DNA of 64,000 bases from Elusimicrobiales bacterium (GCA_028688015.1 JAQTZB010000006.1:1-64000), one strand, 5' to 3'. Shown: positions 1 to 9,052, counted from the stretch's first letter. Notes: generated from the sequence alone by a model not told the origin. Numbers and translations: made by a program.

Positions 1-1
1 G

Positions 2-544
2 GACGACTGCGACGCGCAGGAGCGCTCCGGCGAGCTGCTGGAATGCTCCTCCCCCGAGACGCTCATCCTCTGCGGCTACAACACCACGCGCAACCGCCTC
101 AACCAGTACATCCGCGCCTCGCGCGGCTTCGAGACCCCGGCGCCCTCCAGCGGCGACCGCGTGATCTGCCTGCGCAATAACCACAAGAAGGCCATCTATA
201 ACGGCATGCTGGGCACTCTTATCAGCCTTACCCCGGCGCAGAAGGACTGGTACCAGGCCGAGATCCAGCTGGACGACCGGGAGCGCCCCTACGACGGGCT
301 CATCTACGCGCCGCAGTTCGGCGCCAAGACGGGGATAAATTTCACGGCCGACCGGAAACTCGCCATGACCGGCGACCTGTTCGACTTCGGCTACGCGCTC
401 ACCGTGCACAAGGCGCAGGGCAGCCAGGCCCGGCGCGTGGTGATGTTCGAGGAGCGCTTTCCCAAGATGGACGACGAGATGTGGCGCCGCTGGCTCTACA
501 CCGGCGTGACCCGCGCCGAGGAAGAGCTGTACCTGTTCGGGTAA
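2..544 (+). CDS. Superfamily 1 helicase, C-terminal part (RecD/Dda-like), cut by window edge
   Basis: The frame is open from the left edge, so only the last 180 residues are visible. The segment ALTVHKAQGSQARRVVMF followed by WLYTGVTRAEEELYLF is the motif V/VI region of a UvrD_C_2 type module, as found in RecD2 and phage Dda-like DNA helicases; the Gln of KAQGS and the Arg of VTRA are the usual nucleotide-contacting residues. Upstream, GDRVICLRNN resembles the GDxV loop of the same group, here followed by a small beta-rich insert. The Walker A and B motifs must lie outside the window, so ATPase activity is inferred. The GNAT gene follows 18 nt downstream and is probably co-transcribed. It is distinct from the Pif1-like helicase at 26764. 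Confidence 0.75.
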   Translation, partial: DDCDAQERSGELLECSSPETLILCGYNTTRNRLNQYIRASRGFETPAPSSGDRVICLRNNHKKAIYNGMLGTLISLTPAQKDWYQAEIQLDDRERPYDGLIYAPQFGAKTGINFTADRKLAMTGDLFDFGYALTVHKAQGSQARRVVMFEERFPKMDDEMWRRWLYTGVTRAEEELYLFG

Positions 545-562
545 TTACAGGAAGGAGAGCTT

Positions 563-1615
563 ATGGGAACAGATTTCGAGATAATCCCGTTCGACCCGCA
601 TACCGCCACGGACGAGCTCTGGACGCTGTATTTCGACCAGACCGAAGCGGCCTACCGGGAATACGAGCCCGAGGACCCGCTGCTGTCGCGCGCTAAAAAG
701 AAGGAGCTGACCCTCTCTTCGCTGCCTAACCCGTACAGGAATGACTACACGTACCTCGTGCTGGCCGAAGGCGGCGCCGTGCCCGCCGCTTCCGCCAGCA
801 TGGTGGTGGAAGCCCCCGGTTCACCCACCTACGCGTCCAACAAGCATATCGGCAACCTGCACGGTCTTTCGGTGTCGCCGAAATACAGGCGCCAGGGCCT
901 GGCGACGCGCCTCGTGGCCCATATCCTGCGGGACATGGCGATCCGCGAGCCCCAGGTAACCGAACTGCAGGTTCCCGCCGCGCTGGAGACCGGCCATAAA
1001 TTCCTTGAGCGGAAAGGCGGCACGGTTTCCCTCGTGCACTCCGAGAACCGCCTTTATTTAAAAGACGCCGACTGGGCCATGATAGAGCGCTGGGACGCCG
1101 AGGGCGCCAGGCGCAACCCAGGCACGGAAATACTTACTGTGACTGAGATCCCGGAAACCGACCTGCAGGATTATGCCCGCGCCTATACCGAGACCATCAA
1201 CCAGCAGCCCCTGGGCGGCCTGCAGATGAAGATGGAGATCACGCCGGACCAGATCCGCTACATGGAAAAGAAGTCCGCCGAGCAGGGCACCGTGCACACG
1301 ACCATCTACACCAGGGAGGCCGACGGCCGCGTTGGCGGGCTTACCGAGACCTCCTACCTCGGGGACCTGGGGCACGTGGCGCGCCAGATGCTCACCGGCG
1401 TGCGCCAGGAGTACCGCGGCCGCGGCCTGGGGAAACTGCTGAAGGCCCGCATGCTGCTGCATATCAGGCGGGAGTACCCCGGCGTGAAGTATATAGTCAC
1501 CGGCAACGCCGACAGTAACGCCCCGATGATGGCCATAAACACCGCGCTCGGTTTTAAAAAGCACCTCCCGGTGCTGCTGTACACCCTGAAGATAAAGCCG
1601 GAGCTCCTGAAGTGA
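563..1615 (+). CDS. Tandem GNAT-fold N-acetyltransferase
   Basis: This 350-residue protein has two GNAT domains. The first, about residues 60-165, carries the acetyl-CoA pyrophosphate loop YRRQGLA (109-114); the second, about 240-345, carries EYRGRGLG (283-290), the better match to the Q/R-x-x-G-x-G/A consensus. Two-domain GNAT proteins act on small molecules, peptides or antibiotics; the substrate cannot be read from the sequence. The start is supported by AGGAAGGAG about 9 nt upstream. The stop overlaps the GTG start of the next gene by 4 nt (GTGA), so the two are translationally coupled. Confidence 0.8.
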   Translation: MGTDFEIIPFDPHTATDELWTLYFDQTEAAYREYEPEDPLLSRAKKKELTLSSLPNPYRNDYTYLVLAEGGAVPAASASMVVEAPGSPTYASNKHIGNLHGLSVSPKYRRQGLATRLVAHILRDMAIREPQVTELQVPAALETGHKFLERKGGTVSLVHSENRLYLKDADWAMIERWDAEGARRNPGTEILTVTEIPETDLQDYARAYTETINQQPLGGLQMKMEITPDQIRYMEKKSAEQGTVHTTIYTREADGRVGGLTETSYLGDLGHVARQMLTGVRQEYRGRGLGKLLKARMLLHIRREYPGVKYIVTGNADSNAPMMAINTALGFKKHLPVLLYTLKIKPELLK

Positions 1616-1962
1616 AGAACCTGGTCTGCAAGATCTGCACCATCAAGCTGGTGGAGGCCGCCTACGCCAGGGCGTGGTGGTTCCGGCTGGTGCGCGAGCC
1701 GCTGCGCTGGGGCATGCTGCTGCTGGGGCGGCTCTACGAGGCGGACTTGGAAGTTTACGACGTTCACAGCGCCTCCTGCCGGGCCTGCCCGCGGCTGACC
1801 AAGCTGGAGCTGAAAGAAAAGTCCGCGCTGTTCCGGCTGCTGAATAATCTGGTCAATCCCTGGTTCGACCGCCTGCTGGAGCGGCTCATCACAGAGCGCG
1901 AACTGCAGGAAGCCAAAGACGCCGCCGAGCGCGCTGTGCTGAGCGAAGTGAAAAATAAATAG
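1612..1962 (+). CDS. Small protein with two CxxC pairs, unknown function
   Basis: I do not recognise this 116-residue protein. It begins at a GTG that overlaps the preceding GNAT stop codon. Two cysteine pairs (CKIC near residue 6 and CRAC near residue 58) could form a metal site or a redox pair. The stretch between them (AYARAWWFRLVREPLRWGMLLLGRLYEA) is long, aromatic and amphipathic rather than a clean transmembrane helix; the C-terminus is a charged helix rich in Glu and Lys. Coupling to the GNAT gene suggests a shared role, but nothing more can be said. Confidence 0.6.
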   Translation: MKNLVCKICTIKLVEAAYARAWWFRLVREPLRWGMLLLGRLYEADLEVYDVHSASCRACPRLTKLELKEKSALFRLLNNLVNPWFDRLLERLITERELQEAKDAAERAVLSEVKNK

Positions 1963-1973
1963 CGCCGGCCGGG

Positions 1974-2007
1974 GCGACACGCCCTTGTCGGCTTTGTGTG
2001 CTAGACT
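1974..2007 (+). promoter_or_regulatory. Palindrome plus extended -10 module, copy 1 (recQ)
   Basis: GCGACA (1974-1979) and TGTCGGC (1986-1992) form an inverted repeat around the 6-nt spacer CGCCCT. Exactly 9 nt later comes TGC-TAGACT (1999-2007), an extended -10 box. The recQ ATG lies 7 nt after the -10, so recQ mRNA is probably leaderless. The same geometry recurs at 21689, 24507 and 31363. Confidence 0.6.
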
Positions 2008-2014
2008 ATCTCTG

Positions 2015-3853
2015 ATGAATACGCAGGAAATCCTTAAAAAGCGCTGGGGCTACGACGCCTTCAAGCCGCTGCAGCGCGAGGCCATAGAGGCCGCGCTGGC
2101 CGGGCGCGACTCGCTGGTGGTGCTGCCCACCGGCGGGGGCAAGAGCCTGTGCTACCAGCTGCCGGCCATAGCCGGGCAGGGGCTGGCGCTGGTGGTCTCG
2201 CCGCTGATAGCGCTGATGGACGACCAGGTGGCCGCCGCGCGCGAGGCCGGCCTGGCCGCCGACGCGCTGCATTCAAATCTTAAGGTAGGCCCCAAGCGCG
2301 AGGCCTATGCCAACCTGAACTCAGGTAAAACGGAGCTGCTCTATGTCAGCCCGGAACGGCTGCTGACCGGGGACCTGTACGAAGCCATCGCCCCGCGGCT
2401 GATACTTGCCGCCGTGGACGAGGCGCATTGCGTGTCGCACTGGGGCCACGAGTTCCGCCCCGAGTACCGCAAGCTCACCGAGGCGCTGGACCATTTTCCC
2501 AAGGCCGCCCGCATGGCGCTCACGGCTACCGCCACGCCCACCGTGCGGCAGGACATTTTGGAGCGCCTCGGCCTGCGCTCGCCGGTCATCCTGGTCGGCC
2601 ACCCGGACCGCCCCAACCTGATCTACCGCGCCTTCCCGCGCCGCGACCAGATAAAGCAGGTGCTGGAAGTGGTGCTCCGCCACCCGGGCGAGGGCGGCAT
2701 AGTCTACGCCCAGACCCGCAAGGACGTGGAGCGCCTGGCCGCCGGGCTGAAGAAAGAAGGCGTCTCCTGCGCCCCCTACCACGCCGGCCTGGGCGCCACC
2801 GAGCGCCAGCAGGCCCAGCACGATTTCGTCAACGAGCGGCTCGACGTGATAGTGGCCACCATCGCCTTCGGCATGGGCATAGACCGCTCCAACGTGCGCT
2901 ACGTGGTCCACGCCAATACGCCGCGCTCGGTGGAGCATTACCAGCAGGAGAGCGGCCGCGCCGGCCGCGACGGCGCGCCGGCCGAATGCACGCTGCTGTT
3001 CTCGGCGTCGGACCTGGCCACGCACCGCTGGCTGGCCAAGAAAGATTTTACGCTGCCGCCGGACCGCGTGCGCGCGCTGGAGAAGCAGCTGCGCGACATC
3101 GGCCGCTACGCTTCCGCGCCCGTCTGCCGGCACGGCCTGCTGGCCTCGCATTTCAGCGCCCCTTACCCGCCCGAGGGCCGGGAGCAGGAGGGCTGCGGCG
3201 CCTGCGACGTCTGCCTGGGCGAGACCAAGGGCCTGCCCGACGACGAGGCGCTGCTGACCGCCAAGAAGGTTTTAAGCGCCGCCTGGCGCGCCGAGGGCCG
3301 CTACGGCACCGGCTACGTGGTGAACCTGCTGCTGGGCCGCCCCAACGACCGCATGGAGCATAACGGCCACGACAAGCTGCAGGTGTTCGGCCTGCTCAAA
3401 GAGGCCGGCGAGCCCGCCGTGCGCTCTTGGATAGACCAGCTGATAGTGCAGGATTTCCTTGAGGTCACCGAGGACAGCGAGTACCCGCTGCTGCGTATCA
3501 CGGCCGAGGGCCGGGCGCTGTGCCAGGACCGGGGCACGGTGAGGCTGGGCCTGCCCGCCCAGCCCGCGAAGGGCAAGAAAAAGCCCAAGGCGCTCAAAAC
3601 GGTTTCCGCCGATTTCACCGCCAGCGACGAGGCCCTGTTCGACAAACTGCGCGCCCTGCGCCGCGCGCTGGCAGACAAGGCCGGCATCCCGCCCTATGTA
3701 ATCTGCCAGGACGCCACGCTGGTGGAGATAGCCGCGGCCAAGCCGGCCACGCCGGCGGCGCTGCTGGAGATCAAGGGCATGGGAGAGAAGCGCGTGGAAA
3801 AATACGGGGCGCTGCTGCTGGCGGTGGTTGCCGGGGGGAACCCGGAGGTTTAA
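2015..3853 (+). CDS. recQ: ATP-dependent DNA helicase RecQ
   Basis: RecQ unwinds forked and recombining DNA 3'-5'. All landmarks are present in 612 residues: Walker A LPTGGGKS (37-44), DEAH box (135-138) followed by the RecQ aromatic-rich loop CVSHWGHEFRPEY, TATAT motif III, QESGRAGRDG motif VI, a zinc-binding cluster C...CGACDVC around residue 370-400, a winged-helix region, and a C-terminal HRDC domain (about 535-610). The start at MNTQEILKKRWGYDAF matches the family N-terminus; an in-frame start 30 nt upstream would lie inside the promoter. A -10 box sits 7 nt before this ATG. The 3' end overlaps the convergent amidase gene by 4 nt. Confidence 0.95.
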   Translation: MNTQEILKKRWGYDAFKPLQREAIEAALAGRDSLVVLPTGGGKSLCYQLPAIAGQGLALVVSPLIALMDDQVAAAREAGLAADALHSNLKVGPKREAYANLNSGKTELLYVSPERLLTGDLYEAIAPRLILAAVDEAHCVSHWGHEFRPEYRKLTEALDHFPKAARMALTATATPTVRQDILERLGLRSPVILVGHPDRPNLIYRAFPRRDQIKQVLEVVLRHPGEGGIVYAQTRKDVERLAAGLKKEGVSCAPYHAGLGATERQQAQHDFVNERLDVIVATIAFGMGIDRSNVRYVVHANTPRSVEHYQQESGRAGRDGAPAECTLLFSASDLATHRWLAKKDFTLPPDRVRALEKQLRDIGRYASAPVCRHGLLASHFSAPYPPEGREQEGCGACDVCLGETKGLPDDEALLTAKKVLSAAWRAEGRYGTGYVVNLLLGRPNDRMEHNGHDKLQVFGLLKEAGEPAVRSWIDQLIVQDFLEVTEDSEYPLLRITAEGRALCQDRGTVRLGLPAQPAKGKKKPKALKTVSADFTASDEALFDKLRALRRALADKAGIPPYVICQDATLVEIAAAKPATPAALLEIKGMGEKRVEKYGALLLAVVAGGNPEV

Positions 3854-4623
3854 GGCGCGCGGTAGAGGCGGATGCCGGCGGCTATGGCGGCCGCCATCTT
3901 TTCCTGGCCGGCCGCGGCTTTGATGAACTCCGCGTCCTTCTTGTTGGTGAGCACTACCATTTCTATCGTCAGCGTGGGTATCTCCGAAAAAATAGAGAAA
4001 GTCAGCGCCCCCTGGTTGGAGCCGACCGCGGTGCGGGAATCCCCGTACATGCCTTGCGCCTTCAGCGTGCCGGCCAGTTCTCCGCGCATGGCGTTGAACA
4101 TCACGGCCGAAAAAGCCCGGCTGTCCTCCCGCACCTGCGCCGAGGGGCCCCTGAAGCCGTTCTCCGGGTCGTTCTTGTAATCGTAAACGCCCTGCCGGTC
4201 GGGGTAGTAAAGCGCGAAGCCCGTACCGAGGGTGCTCTCGCAGTGCAGGTGCACGGCCAGCGCCGCTCCGGCCGCGTTGCAGATACGCGCGCGGTCCTTG
4301 TTTTCCACTGAATGCAGCTCGGCGTTGCGGGTCATGACCACTTCGTACCCAGCCTCTTTGAGCACGCGCTCCAGGCGCTGCCCCACCTGCCAGTTTATCC
4401 GGTTCTCGTTGGTGCCGTTCACCAGGTCGGTGGCGGAGTTAAAGGTGTTGGGGTGGCCGGGGTCCACGCAGATGACGGTGCGGGCGCGTTCGGCAGCGGC
4501 GGCGGGAGGCGCGGGAACTTCGGCGGCGGAGAGGGCCGGCAGATCGTCCAGCGCGCCGGCCTGCGCCCGGGGCAGGGCGCCCCAGGTTATCGCTGCCAGC
4601 AGTAATATCAAGCGTTGTGTCAT
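3850..4623 (-). CDS. Secreted N-acetylmuramoyl-L-alanine amidase (Amidase_3)
   Basis: The 257-residue product has a Sec signal peptide (residues 1-22, ending AQA) and an Amidase_3 domain from about residue 48. Zinc ligands are recognisable as the His of VDPGHPN, the Glu of NENRINW and the His of AVHLHCES; the catalytic Glu is in LTIEMVVL near the C-terminus. Enzymes of this family cleave the bond between N-acetylmuramic acid and L-alanine in peptidoglycan and act in the periplasm during cell separation or wall turnover. There is no SPOR or AMIN domain, only a short Ala/Pro linker after the signal peptide. It is convergent with recQ and stands alone. Confidence 0.88.
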   Translation of the reverse strand: MTQRLILLLAAITWGALPRAQAGALDDLPALSAAEVPAPPAAAAERARTVICVDPGHPNTFNSATDLVNGTNENRINWQVGQRLERVLKEAGYEVVMTRNAELHSVENKDRARICNAAGAALAVHLHCESTLGTGFALYYPDRQGVYDYKNDPENGFRGPSAQVREDSRAFSAVMFNAMRGELAGTLKAQGMYGDSRTAVGSNQGALTFSIFSEIPTLTIEMVVLTNKKDAEFIKAAAGQEKMAAAIAAGIRLYRAP

Positions 4624-4768
4624 ATCTTCGCGCCTTATATCAAGTGTAACAGGCCGGCCATTTTTGTCAAGGGCCGAAAGCCGCCCGTTCTGCCGCCAAA
4701 AGGACGGGGAATTAAATGGCGGCCCGCGCCTTTAAAAAATATAATGGATTTGCCGGCAGGCGGGTATT

Positions 4769-5209
4769 ATGAAAAAAGTGTTCAAGATGATCGGCATTAT
4801 ATCGCTGGCCGGCTTGCTGCTGGTCGTCCTGCTGGTTGGCGCCCTGGTGGGCAGTGCGGCCTGGGCGCGCCGGAAGTTCATAAAAGAAACGGTTGCTATA
4901 CTTTCCCCGGTGAAATCTTTGGCGGAGATAGAAAAGCTGGATCCCGTTTACCGGCCGGACCTGATCTACACCCGCCGGTTCGCCAACGGGGAGTGGGCCG
5001 CGGCGCGGTCGCTGGACGAGCAGGATACCGAGTTCGGCTTCGAGGCGGCGCTGGTCTACACCTCCGGCGGGGAATTCTGGATCTCGAAGAACCGCCACTT
5101 TTGCGGCTACGAGGGCCTCTCTATCAGCATGAACGAAGTAAAGGCCGAGACCCTGGCGGAGTTCCTCTCCGGCCTTTCGGCTGAACACGGTTTTTTAAAA
5201 TTCAGGTAA
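4769..5209 (+). CDS. Membrane-anchored hypothetical protein
   Basis: This 146-residue protein has one N-terminal membrane helix (about residues 8-30) followed by a soluble domain with no family I recognise. The helix is followed by WARRKFIKE, so the bulk is probably periplasmic if the helix acts as an uncleaved signal anchor, although the positive charges after the helix leave the topology open. A TATAAT box at 4740-4745 lies 23 nt before the ATG, giving a very short leader with no clear Shine-Dalgarno sequence. The FIST-cyclase gene follows 39 nt downstream, so co-transcription is possible. Confidence 0.6.
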   Translation: MKKVFKMIGIISLAGLLLVVLLVGALVGSAAWARRKFIKETVAILSPVKSLAEIEKLDPVYRPDLIYTRRFANGEWAAARSLDEQDTEFGFEAALVYTSGGEFWISKNRHFCGYEGLSISMNEVKAETLAEFLSGLSAEHGFLKFR

Positions 5210-5248
5210 AGCCTCTCCGCCCGCAAAGAGGCAAGACAGGGAATAGAT

Positions 5249-7213
5249 ATGAAGATCGCCATAGGCCTCGGCCTCGATAAGAACCCGGAGAAAGCCGCCA
5301 GGACCGCGCTGGCGCAGGCGCTTAAGACCGTGCCCAAGCCCGGCCTGGCCGTGGCCTTCTCCTCCATACATCTCGACCAGGTCAAGGTGCACCGGGAGCT
5401 GTGCCGCCACCTCGACCCGGCCATACTTACCGGCGGCTCCTGTTACGCCGAGATAACCAACGCGGGGGTTTCGCGCGGCAGCGTGGCCTTGCTGCTGCTG
5501 GACGGCCCCGGGCTCAAGGCGGATTTCAGCGTGGCCGATATCTCCGACGACTGCCGCAAGACCGGCCTGGACCTTGCCGCCGGCATAAAGGGCGGCGCCA
5601 AAGACCTGTCGCTCGTCTTCGGTTCCATAGCTACCGGGAAAGAGCAGTTGATGCTGGACGCCATAGCCGAAAAACTGGCCCCGGCGCCGGTCTTTGGCGG
5701 GCTCACCTGCGGCGACTACGATCTGGGCATGAGCCACCCGGATTTCTGGACCAACTACCAGTACTGCGCGCGCGACCTGAAGAAGAGGGGGGCGCGGCTG
5801 GCCTCGCTGAAGCTGCCCGAGGGCAGCCGGCTGGCCTTCGGCTACGGCCACGGCTGGGAGCCGGTGGGCGAGGAGCTGACCATAACCCGCGCCGAGGGGC
5901 CCGCCGCGCTGGAACTTAACGGCGTGCCGGTGATAGAGTTCTACCGCCAGTTCCTGGGCCGCGACGCCAAGGAAAAATTCTTCGAGCTGATGGTGCAGCG
6001 CTACGGCTTCTCCATAGCCGCGCCCGGCGCGGGCAAGACCATTATAAAGCTGCCGGTCTCCTGCGACTTCAAGAAGGGTTCCATAACCTATTTCCCGTCG
6101 GAGGACCTGCAGGGTAAAAAAGTCCGCCTGATACAGGCCAGCCGCACAAGTTTGATAGAGGGCGCCAGGCAGGCCGCGCTGGAATGCGCCGCGGTCCGCC
6201 CCGGCAAGAAACCGGCCCTGGTCTTCATGGTCAGCTGCTGCTCGCGTTCGCACATCCTGCACAGCCGCGTCAACGACGAGCTGGAGGCCGTGCGTGGCGT
6301 CTTCGGGCGCGAAGTGCCGGTGTTCGGCATGTATTCCGGCGGCGAGATAGTGCCGTGGAGCGGCACCTGCCGGGCTAAAGGCGCCTGCGGCTCCTTCTAC
6401 CACGTCACCACGGTGGCCCTGATGGCCGTCTACGCCCCGGGGAAAGTGAAAGCCTCCGTACCGAAAGTTAAACTCACGGAGGCCTCCGACCCGGCCGCAG
6501 CCCGGCTGCTGCTGGCCCGCAGCGAAGAGATGCTCGATACCACCGAGAGTTTCCTGGCCAATATGAGCCGCAAATCCTACAAGGACGGCGCGCTGCTGCG
6601 CCGGCAGCATGAGATGATACACGCCTACACCCCGCACGGGGTCTGGAAGGAAGTGGGCGCCGTGGCCGCCGCCGGCGGCAAAGAACTGCTGGACGCGGAC
6701 TTCAACGGCGTCTTCATGTTCATGGACGTGAAGGGCTTTACGCCCTATTCCGAGGCGCATACCTCCGCCGAGGTGGTGCAGGCCTTGAACGAGATCTTCG
6801 CCCCGGCCACCGGCCTGATCTACAGCCACGGCGGCGACGTGGACAAGTACATCGGCGACTGCATCTTCGCCTGCTTCCCTTCGGCCGGGGCCGCCTGCCG
6901 CGCCGCCAGGGATATCCTGCTGCTTTTCGCCAGGCTGCGCGACAGGGGCAATCCCTTTAACGTGCGCATCGGCCTCAACGGCGGGCGCGCGGTGCGCGCC
7001 AACGTGGGCTCTGCCGACCGCCGGGAGTACACTTTTATCGGCGACGCCGTGAACACCGCCCAGCGCCTGGAGAGCAACTGCGAGCCGGGCAAGGTGCTGG
7101 TTTCCGCGGCTGTCTACGCCGAGGCCGCCTCCGTGTTCAGTTCGGCCGTGGAAAAAGTAGTGCCGCTCAAAGGCAAAGCCAAGCCGATGGCGGCCTTCCT
7201 CTGCGAGCCGTAA
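5249..7213 (+). CDS. FIST domain fused to class III adenylyl cyclase
   Basis: The N-terminal 370 or so residues read as FIST_N plus FIST_C, a putative small-ligand (amino-acid-like) sensory module: glycine-rich LTGGSCYAE and GGLTCGDYD early, then GMYSGGEIVPW near residue 375. The C-terminal 180 residues form a class III nucleotide cyclase: metal-binding Asp in FMDVKGFT (D492) and in DKYIGD (about 537), then EYTFIGDAVNTAQRLE with the transition-state Asn and Arg. A Lys at DKYIGD and Thr in EYTF favour ATP over GTP, as in class IIIb enzymes. A 100-residue helical linker joins the two. The protein has no membrane segment. The next gene begins at the nucleotide after its stop codon. Confidence 0.85.
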   Translation: MKIAIGLGLDKNPEKAARTALAQALKTVPKPGLAVAFSSIHLDQVKVHRELCRHLDPAILTGGSCYAEITNAGVSRGSVALLLLDGPGLKADFSVADISDDCRKTGLDLAAGIKGGAKDLSLVFGSIATGKEQLMLDAIAEKLAPAPVFGGLTCGDYDLGMSHPDFWTNYQYCARDLKKRGARLASLKLPEGSRLAFGYGHGWEPVGEELTITRAEGPAALELNGVPVIEFYRQFLGRDAKEKFFELMVQRYGFSIAAPGAGKTIIKLPVSCDFKKGSITYFPSEDLQGKKVRLIQASRTSLIEGARQAALECAAVRPGKKPALVFMVSCCSRSHILHSRVNDELEAVRGVFGREVPVFGMYSGGEIVPWSGTCRAKGACGSFYHVTTVALMAVYAPGKVKASVPKVKLTEASDPAAARLLLARSEEMLDTTESFLANMSRKSYKDGALLRRQHEMIHAYTPHGVWKEVGAVAAAGGKELLDADFNGVFMFMDVKGFTPYSEAHTSAEVVQALNEIFAPATGLIYSHGGDVDKYIGDCIFACFPSAGAACRAARDILLLFARLRDRGNPFNVRIGLNGGRAVRANVGSADRREYTFIGDAVNTAQRLESNCEPGKVLVSAAVYAEAASVFSSAVEKVVPLKGKAKPMAAFLCEP

Positions 7214-7882
7214 ATGACCATGCCTGACAATAAACCGATGGACGAGCGGCACTTCTTTTACATCCTGCGCCTCCCCACCGTCCTTTTTATCGTCGTTTCC
7301 AACTTTCTGGTCCTGGCAGGGGCCCTCATCTGGGGCTGGGACCTGCTGACGATGATGCTGGTGTTCTGGCTGGAGAGCGCGATCATCGGCTTTTACACCG
7401 TGCTGAAGCTGTTCTCCATCAACCTGCCTGTCGCCCTGGTTACGCTGCCGTTCTACCTGTTCCATTTCGGCTGTTTCCTGGCCGTGTACCTTGTGGCCGT
7501 CCTGACCGTTTTCGCGCCCCCGCCCGCCAGGGGCCAGCTGGTTCCGCTGCTGAAGGGCGCCTTCTTTAATGCCCCGGTCCTGATCGGAGCCGCGCCGCTG
7601 TTCATCAGCCACGGAGTTTCGTTCTACCGTAATTTCTGGCCCCGCAGGGCGCTGTGGGAGAACAAACTGAACGATATAGCTTTCGAGCCCTACCCGCGGA
7701 TAATGCTCTGGTGCCCCGTGCTGGTTGTGGCGGCAGCGGCCGTGCATTACCTCGGCGGCGGGCGGCCGCAATACGGCTACCCTGTAGTGATCCTCGTGAA
7801 GGCCTGCGCCGACATCTGGAGCCACCTTAACGCCAACGGCCTGAACCCATGGACGCGGGGCCGGGATATCGAAGCCGCTTGA
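7214..7882 (+). CDS. DUF6498-like multi-pass membrane protein
   Basis: This 222-residue protein has about five to six hydrophobic helices and the signature FWLESAIIGFYTVLK followed by FHFGCF, which I associate with the DUF6498 membrane family; its biochemical role is unknown. A conserved-looking loop near the C-terminus ends with EPYPRIM, and the last segment contains KACADIWSHL. The ATG directly abuts the stop codon of the FIST-cyclase gene, so the two are almost certainly one transcription unit; the membrane protein may be a transducer or target of the cyclic-nucleotide signal, but that is inference from position. Confidence 0.7.
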   Translation: MTMPDNKPMDERHFFYILRLPTVLFIVVSNFLVLAGALIWGWDLLTMMLVFWLESAIIGFYTVLKLFSINLPVALVTLPFYLFHFGCFLAVYLVAVLTVFAPPPARGQLVPLLKGAFFNAPVLIGAAPLFISHGVSFYRNFWPRRALWENKLNDIAFEPYPRIMLWCPVLVVAAAAVHYLGGGRPQYGYPVVILVKACADIWSHLNANGLNPWTRGRDIEAA

Positions 7883-7904
7883 TCTGACGCGACAGGAGAA
7901 TACA

Positions 7905-8933
7905 ATGAAAGTTCCAGAAACTAAAAGCTCTAACTATACCCTGCTGGCCCTGCTGGCGCTGTTGCTGGGTATCTTCCTTTTCATGGTGTGGCCCTACCTC
8001 TTCTCCTTGTTCATGGGCCTGCTGCTGGCCATCCTCAGCCGCCCGCTCTACGAGGCGCTGCTCAAGCGCCGGCTGGGGCCGCGCACGGCGGCAGGTCTCG
8101 CCATAGCTGTCATACTGCTGGCCATCATCGCCCCGCTCACGGCCTTCGCCATAACTGCCGTAAAGCAGGCCATAGCGCTGGCCGCCTACCTGGCCGACGA
8201 GCGCGGCGCCGAGTTCATCCGCCAGGCCGTGGCCGCCGTAACCGCCCTGAAGCCGGTGCAGTGGGTTATTTCGAATCCCGGCGACCTGCAGACCAAGGGC
8301 CTGGAGTTCGCCCAAAGCGCCGGAACGGCCCTGAGCAGGGTGATCCTGGTCCAGGCGGCGGCCCTGCCCGAACTGGCCCTGAAGGTGATACTTTCCCTGC
8401 TGGCCTGGTTCTTCCTGCTTTTCGAGGGCGAGGCCTTTATGAAGTGGCTGACCGGCAAGTTGCCCATGGACGCCGGCCTGAAAGGGCGGTTGGCCCATTC
8501 CTTCCGCGCCACGGCCGCCTCTACGGTGTGGGCCACCTCGGCCGCCGCCGCCGCGCAGGCGCTGGTAGTGATGCTGGGTTTCCTGGCGCTGGGCGTGCCG
8601 GGCGTCTTCCTGGCCGGCGGGGCCACCTTCATCTTCGCCTGGATACCCATACTTGGCAGCATGCCGGTCTGCGTGGCTGCCGCGGTGTACCTGTACTTCC
8701 ACGGCTCGCTCTTCAAGCTGGCGCTGATGGGCCTGGTGGCCGTGGTGGCCGGCCTGATGGATAACGTGGTGCGCCCTATAGTAATGAAGGGACACGCGGA
8801 CATGCACCCGCTGCTGGCCCTGGTCTCCATCTTCGCGGGTATCAACATGTTCGGCCTGCTGGGCGTCATCTTCGGCCCCATAGTGGCGGCCATGCTGCTG
8901 GCGCTGCTGAATTCCTGGCAGCCGCAGGCCTGA
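7905..8933 (+). CDS. AI-2E family (PerM-like) transporter
   Basis: A 342-residue polytopic membrane protein with the layout of the AI-2E/UPF0118 family: two N-terminal helices, a hydrophilic periplasmic or cytoplasmic domain around residues 80-150, and a C-terminal helical bundle containing GVPGVFLAGGATFIFAWIPILG and the DNVVRPIV and HPLLALVSIFAG motifs typical of the family. Members export autoinducer-like molecules or Na+, and substrate cannot be told from sequence. AGGAG lies 7 nt before the ATG. The 22-nt gap from the preceding gene is compatible with one operon. Confidence 0.85.
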   Translation: MKVPETKSSNYTLLALLALLLGIFLFMVWPYLFSLFMGLLLAILSRPLYEALLKRRLGPRTAAGLAIAVILLAIIAPLTAFAITAVKQAIALAAYLADERGAEFIRQAVAAVTALKPVQWVISNPGDLQTKGLEFAQSAGTALSRVILVQAAALPELALKVILSLLAWFFLLFEGEAFMKWLTGKLPMDAGLKGRLAHSFRATAASTVWATSAAAAAQALVVMLGFLALGVPGVFLAGGATFIFAWIPILGSMPVCVAAAVYLYFHGSLFKLALMGLVAVVAGLMDNVVRPIVMKGHADMHPLLALVSIFAGINMFGLLGVIFGPIVAAMLLALLNSWQPQA

Positions 8934-8964
8934 GGCCTGGTATAGGACTTTGGTCCTAGGCCCA
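8933..8964 (+). promoter_or_regulatory. TAGGCCCA site A (before secreted deiminase)
   Basis: TAGGCCCA at 8957-8964 follows the dyad AGGAC-TTTG-GTCCT (8944-8957) and an upstream AGGCCT. A TATAAT -10 box lies at 9006-9011 and the gene starts at 9053. This is one of six exact copies of the octamer, each before a gene for an exported protein. Confidence 0.5.
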
Positions 8965-9052
8965 AGTTTACCTTTGGACCCGTGCGGGAGTGGCAGTAAT
9001 CCCGCTATAATTAGATAAGCGGTTTAGTTATATTTGGAAAAAGGCGGCTTTA

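Noticed and set aside
5195-7825. Very long minus-strand open frame (876 codons) opposite the FIST-cyclase gene
   Set aside because: It is the antisense shadow of two clear genes with recognisable domains; His/Gln/Gly-rich composition is typical of shadows in GC-rich genomes.
8265-8280. TTCGAATCCC, which looks like a tRNA T-arm
   Set aside because: It lies inside the AI-2E transporter gene and no acceptor stem, anticodon arm or D-arm surrounds it.
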